DNA of 64,000 bases, from NCBI GenBank assembly GCA_003415625.1, contig PYIU01000001.1, positions 5,394,746 through 5,458,745 on the forward strand. The letters run 5' to 3'. Below the pieces are notes generated by a model. That model was not told the origin of the DNA and did not search any database. It worked only from the letters and a program-made list of their open reading frames with translations. This DNA is from Aquanectria penicillioides (Eukaryota > Ascomycota > Sordariomycetes > Hypocreales > Nectriaceae). How positions within the stretch are numbered: position 1 is the first letter of the stretch; each line of letters begins with the position of its first letter. The translations under genes were made by a program, and so were the position numbers. Shown in pieces: positions 59,784 through 64,000 of this stretch.

Positions 59784-61022
59784 GACGTCGTCCCGAAAAT
59801 CATTCTCTTGATCTGGTCTAGACTTCTCGGGCAGATCAGGCCGGGCTCGTATTTGGAATATGGGCTCTTTGGTGGGATATTCAAGTCGATCCCTGTCCAG
59901 GTTTCAGGATGAGGTCAGGCATCTGAAATAGGACCCTGGCGCTTGAGTGTTTCGGGGGTAGGATTGAGCAACTGGAGGATGCACCGGAGAAATGGCAATG
60001 GAAAGCAAAGAAAACAAAGGGGGGGGGGGGGGGTTTATCCCATGTGCTGGTACTCCCAAGGCCTGACACTGGTTTGTTCTATCAGCGATCTGGTATGTTG
60101 ATGTGAAGACATCGGGAACTGAGGCTGTAGCCCCACCAACCAAAGGTTCAGGGTGGCCGTCTCAGAACGTCCAGCGGGTGAATTGTGCGATTCGACGAAT
60201 AAAGCCGAGTACCAAATTAGTGTAGACTATTAAATGCTGTGTTTGTATTGTTCTGGGATGTTGTTTCATTTGATGTTTATTCTCTTTTTTCTATTTTACA
60301 TCCATGTTCTGTGATTGGAGGTCCAATTTCCTTAAACTTGGGCTTGGTGAATGGGAACCTGGATTTCGTCAGATTGGGAGGGAGGCCAACAGGACGAACA
60401 TATCACCACGCATCTTCTCTCCCCTAGCCAAAGTCCAATCCCAATCAAAAAATTTACAACTACGGATTTATAAGACTAGCGCACAACGCTAAATATGAGC
60501 ACATCGACCAAGATGAGCCAAGACGAAGGCGTAGTGTGGCGATTGACAGTGTTGGGCAGCTGGCTGAGCAGCTGGTGAATCTGCAGCATGACGGTGTTGA
60601 TTTCTGGGTTGGATTCACCCATTTACATCCTCTAGCTCCGCCTCAGCCGTGAATTCTTGGTCGTCCAAAAGACCAGCAGACAGACATCTCCATCCCTTGA
60701 AAGAAATCCTCTGTCAACACCTCGCAGCGCAATGACAACGTTGACCAGCGCAACTGCGAATCATGGCGGGCTATCAACGGTACATCACGTGACCCACACA
60801 CCTCTCACCTCAGCCACAGCCTCACCATGCGAAAGCCCCACAGGCACGCCAACAGCTCGACGCTACTCTGGACGCGCGCGGCGCAAAGACTCCAAAGCCT
60901 CGCATACACCATCTCGCCGTCTCGACGACGACTCCCGAGCTCGCCTCCCGCCCTCGACATCGACATCGAAAACTCCTAAACCAAGATCCAGAAAGAGCTC
61001 CACCAGCAGACGGCTGTTCACC
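59784..61022. promoter_or_regulatory. Divergent intergenic region DUF2293 / ARP9
   Basis: 1.24 kb with a G15 run at 60019-60033. The ARP9 frame is open upstream, with an in-frame ATG at 60732; this could give a 97-residue basic Ser/Arg-rich extension, but the conserved Arp9 N-terminus begins at 61023. Confidence 0.45.
60019..60033. repeat. G15 homopolymer
   Basis: 15 consecutive G residues in non-coding DNA. Confidence 0.85.
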
Positions 61023-63243
61023 ATGAGCACCACGGGCAAATGGCGCGAGGAGCAGGTCCTCATCGTCTGCCCCGGCAGCCGCAACACCATGGCTCAGCTG
61101 GGTTGCAACGAGTTGACTCTCCCTGCGCGTCGCATGCCAACGAGGATGTTCAAGGACGAAGACCAATGGGCGCCTTACTATAAGACTAAGCGCACCAAGG
61201 TAGTTAACGGCCAGGAGGAGGAGGAGTGGGTGGAAGATGTGGATGAGGACGAGGGAGCTGTCTATCCCATTCAAGGTATGGCTGACATCTCCGTCAGAGC
61301 AATTGCGACAATGCGACGCAAAATCTAGCATGCATACAGATCAAGAACTAATCGCCCACTTTAGCCGGCCGCATCGTCAACATGGAAGCCTTCCTCGCCT
61401 TCCTCGACCATGTCCACGGCTTGCTGACTACTACCTATCACAACACTCCCATCATGCTCATGGCCTCGCCTCAGTGGACGCGCCCCGACTGCGAGACCAT
61501 TGCGCGATACATCTTCGAGAACACACGTACCCCGGCTCTATGCATAATTCACAGCGGAATCGCCACCCAGTACGGACTAAAGTGGCCCAATATGACTGTG
61601 ATAGACATCGGTCACGAGAAGGTCGACGTGACGGCCATCCACGACGGACGTGTTGCGAACCACATGGAGGTCAGCTCTGCCGCATATGGAGGCCAGATTA
61701 GCGGAGGCGAAGCGTTCACTCAGAACCTTATGAAGTTGTTGAAAGGAAAGGGTTTCACCCATGAGATGGCTGAACAGCTGAAGAAGAGCAACATCTGCGA
61801 AGTGTTGCCGTATGTTGCTACGGCTGATAACCTTATGGAGCTCCCCGTTGAGACGGCTTCTGTGGTCCCTAGCGGCCCAGCTCACGATGCGACGGCGACG
61901 GTTGTTCCGGAAGCCCCCAGATTGCAGGTGGAGACGACGGCGACAATGCCAACGGGACGGGTGAAGACGACGGCGTGCTGGATGTTGCTAGCATCGTCAC
62001 CAGCGGCCAGACCAAAGAGTTCCTCGCGAAGAAGGAGAAGGAGAAGGAAAAGGAAAAGGGCAAGGGTGGAAGGAAGGGCAAAGGCGATAAGGATGCTGAT
62101 GCAGGCGCCAATAAGCCCGCTCGTCTTCCGAACGCCAAGCGAACGCACAATACCTTTTGGTTCGAGGAAATCATCCAGGAAGACGTGTTCCCAGCGTCCA
62201 AGGAGAAGGAGCCTGTAGCAAATGGCACCAACGGCACAACTGAAGGCGAGAAGAAGGAGGCCGAAACCGACGCCCCTCAAGGAACTGATGCGGCCGTCGC
62301 AGGCACCGAAGCTCCCAAGCCCGCCGAGGGTGAGAGTGCAGCGGCCACCACGGAGACCAACCCCGAGCCCAAGACTGAGGAGAAAAATGTGATTGTTCCT
62401 GTTGCTCCCGCTGCTCCCGCTGCCCCCGTCGCCCCTGCGGCTACGAACGAAGCCCCAGAGAAGAGGCCAAAACGTGTCCGCCGGGACATTGAGGTTGGCT
62501 TGGAGCGCTTCAAGTTTGCTGAGCGCTCTGAGATTGACCGCATCGTCAACGCCATCTACCGCACCATCCAGGGTATCGACGACATGTACATGCGCCCTGC
62601 TTGCTGGGACAACCTCGTCTTCGTTGGCAACGGCTCCCGGCTGCGTGGCCTCAAGGACAACATTCTTCAGACCCTCAACGCCCGCCATCTTGTGTCCCCC
62701 TCCACTGCTACCATGTTCACTTCAGAGCTGCCGTCTAACATGGCCACTCCTACCGGCACTGGGGCGCAGACTCCCACTGGATCCTTCACCGGCATCCCTC
62801 ACCAACTCCCATCAAGCGGCGTGAACCCTCTCCTGCAGGCGGCTACAACAGCCAGCGCCGCTGCCGGTGGCAACAACGCCGCAGCGACGCCGCAGGCCGG
62901 GTCTGAGGCCGGTGGCCCTGCCGTCGGACACCATTTCCACAGCCAGACGCCCACGAGCATCAAGACGGCCAACCTGCCAACCTACCTGAGCGAGTGGACC
63001 AAGAACGGATACGAGGAAGCCATGTTCCTTGGTGCGCAGGTCGCCGCCCGTATCGCCTTCTGCTTGCACTCCAACATGGATGCCCAGTCTATCGAGGCAC
63101 AGAGGCTCATGAGCTTGAGCAGAGTCGACTACAAGTAAGTCTTGTTCATTGTTTCATCTCTCGCTGTATAGTGTCCATATTGCTAACAACATAATAGTGA
63201 ACTGGGTCCTAAGGGAGTTCGAACCCACTCGATGCTTGGCTGA
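61023..63243 (+). CDS. ARP9: Actin-related protein Arp9 (SWI/SNF-RSC subunit); one apparent 1-base frame break
   Basis: Actin-fold subunit of SWI/SNF-class chromatin remodellers. Exons 61023-61275, 61365-63134 and 63198-63243; introns GTATGG...TTAG and GTAAGT...ATAG. N-terminus MSTTGKWREEQVLIVCPGSR continues with MAQLGCNELTLPARRMPTRM; actin-fold blocks include GRIVNMEAFLAFLDHV, TVIDIGHEKVDVTAIHDG and, near the C-terminus, LVFVGNGSRLRGLKDNI and EEAMFLGAQVAARIAF; it ends THSMLG. A long Lys/Glu/Ala-rich insertion separates the two halves. The frame breaks in the linker near residue 268; the likeliest place is a C5 run (61914-61918), where one added C gives EAPQIAGGDDGD... running into LDVASIVTSGQTKEFL. 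With it, the protein is 689 residues and the last two phases agree. Confidence 0.88.
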
Positions 63244-64000
63244 AGCAAACAACAAAGCAACTATCCTTTGGAATTTTTCATCAGTTTTTTTTGTCGTCCT
63301 GCTTGGTTGTTTTTTATCGGCTTGAGATGGAGGACTCGGAGTTTTCGGGCCAGCGAATTGGAATGAAGACGCTCAAAAGATGCTCGGTGCTTAGCGGAAA
63401 GACTTTTAAAATCCCAAGAGCTGGATGAACATCTCAGGTCCAGGGAGAAAAAGATTTTTTTTTTTTGGCCTGCTGCTGCAAGATGAATGGATGGAGAGAG
63501 GAGAGAACAGGCAGACGGGTGTAATAGTATAGATGCTACGGGTTGCCTTGTATGATATCCCTCCTAGTCTTGAAATGAGATTGATGTGATAAGGGAATCT
63601 ACTGTAGTTTTACATGCCCTTTGAGCTATGAGACGCTACGTTGATGTGGATCTTGGTCTTTCTTTTCTTTGAGGAACATGAATAATTTCTTTTTATTATT
63701 CCAGATAGATAACATCAGCCGACGGGTAGATACATCGTCAATCATCCTTCAGGGCATCCCTGTTTTGAACCCCCCAAACGCCAAACTAGTCGTGGTTTGT
63801 TTTGTGTGAAAAAAACCAAAAAAAAAAAAAAAACCATCCAAAGGCACCCAGTTTATCAAGCCTGAGAGGAAGGCAACGAGAAAAAAAGCTGACATAACTG
63901 TCATCTACGCCCTGGCGTCCTAGACTAGCTGCCTAACCCGCGGCGTTTCGGACAGCCGCTTCGGCGGCTGCGGCGTGCCAATTCACCTTCCAGAGGTAAA
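63244..64000. other. Right-edge region after ARP9
   Basis: 757 bp to the window edge, including the ARP9 3' region; T9 and A16 runs at about 63456 and 63819. No gene supported. Confidence 0.5.

Noticed and set aside
60657..61022. N-terminal extension of ARP9
   Set aside because: Starts at a TTG; the in-frame ATG at 60732 leads into a Ser/Arg-rich stretch unlike the family. Kept only as an alternative.
61882..62688. 268-codon minus-strand open frame
   Set aside because: Antisense to the ARP9 linker and C-terminal half.
63205..63225. GTTCGAACCC, resembling the T-loop of a tRNA
   Set aside because: It lies in the last exon of ARP9 and no cloverleaf can be drawn around it.

Overview
The window is a piece of a filamentous ascomycete nuclear genome (Pezizomycotina, probably a Sordariomycete). 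The evidence is short introns (about 50-130 bp, GTRNGT-type donors, CTAAC-like branch sites), long pyrimidine-rich 5' leaders on the sense strand, a Zn2Cys6 regulator, a C2H2/fungal_trans regulator, and fungus-typical families (DUF2293, SYLF/Ysc84, Arp9). Species assignment is not possible from sequence alone. I see no rRNA, tRNA, CRISPR, prophage or secondary-metabolite cluster.

Layout, left to right: SPC97/GCP2 gamma-tubulin complex subunit (minus, runs off the left edge) divergent from PUP2 20S proteasome alpha5 (plus); a Zn2Cys6 transcription factor (minus, 6 exons); a 7-kb gene-poor stretch; RRP8 rRNA methyltransferase (plus); DDI1 (minus); a 4.1-kb gap; a GNAT acetyltransferase (plus); URA5 orotate phosphoribosyltransferase (minus) divergent from NOG1 GTPase (plus); GDI1 Rab GDP-dissociation inhibitor (minus, 8 exons); mitochondrial ribosomal protein MRPL4/uL29m (minus); a 9.2-kb gene-poor stretch holding a 200-bp TA-flanked MITE; a C2H2/C2HC plus fungal_trans transcription factor (plus); a 66-aa membrane protein (minus) divergent from an F-box protein (plus); a 100-aa membrane protein (plus); a 7.9-kb repeat-rich gap; a SYLF/Ysc84 protein (plus); a DUF2293 protein (minus); and ARP9 (plus). 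The genes are mostly housekeeping (ribosome biogenesis: RRP8, NOG1, MRPL4; protein turnover: PUP2, DDI1, F-box; trafficking and actin: GDI1, Ysc84-like; chromatin: ARP9) and do not form one pathway.

The most striking observation is technical or evolutionary. Three otherwise well-conserved genes (NOG1, DDI1, ARP9) each lose frame by exactly one base, at four sites in total, and every site lies at a C/G homopolymer of 5 or 6 that would need one more base. In each gene, adding one base per site restores a complete protein with consistent intron phases. This looks like systematic homopolymer under-calling in the assembly rather than four real mutations in conserved genes. Other points worth a look are a DDI1 start codon split by an intron (AT|G), an 8-nt first coding exon in the 66-aa gene, 25- and 28-nt internal exons in GDI1, the Tc1/mariner-like MITE, a perfect 12-bp-arm hairpin, and a (GAC)28 tract inside an exon-like open frame upstream of the Ysc84 gene. 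I did not find a convincing novel multi-gene system.
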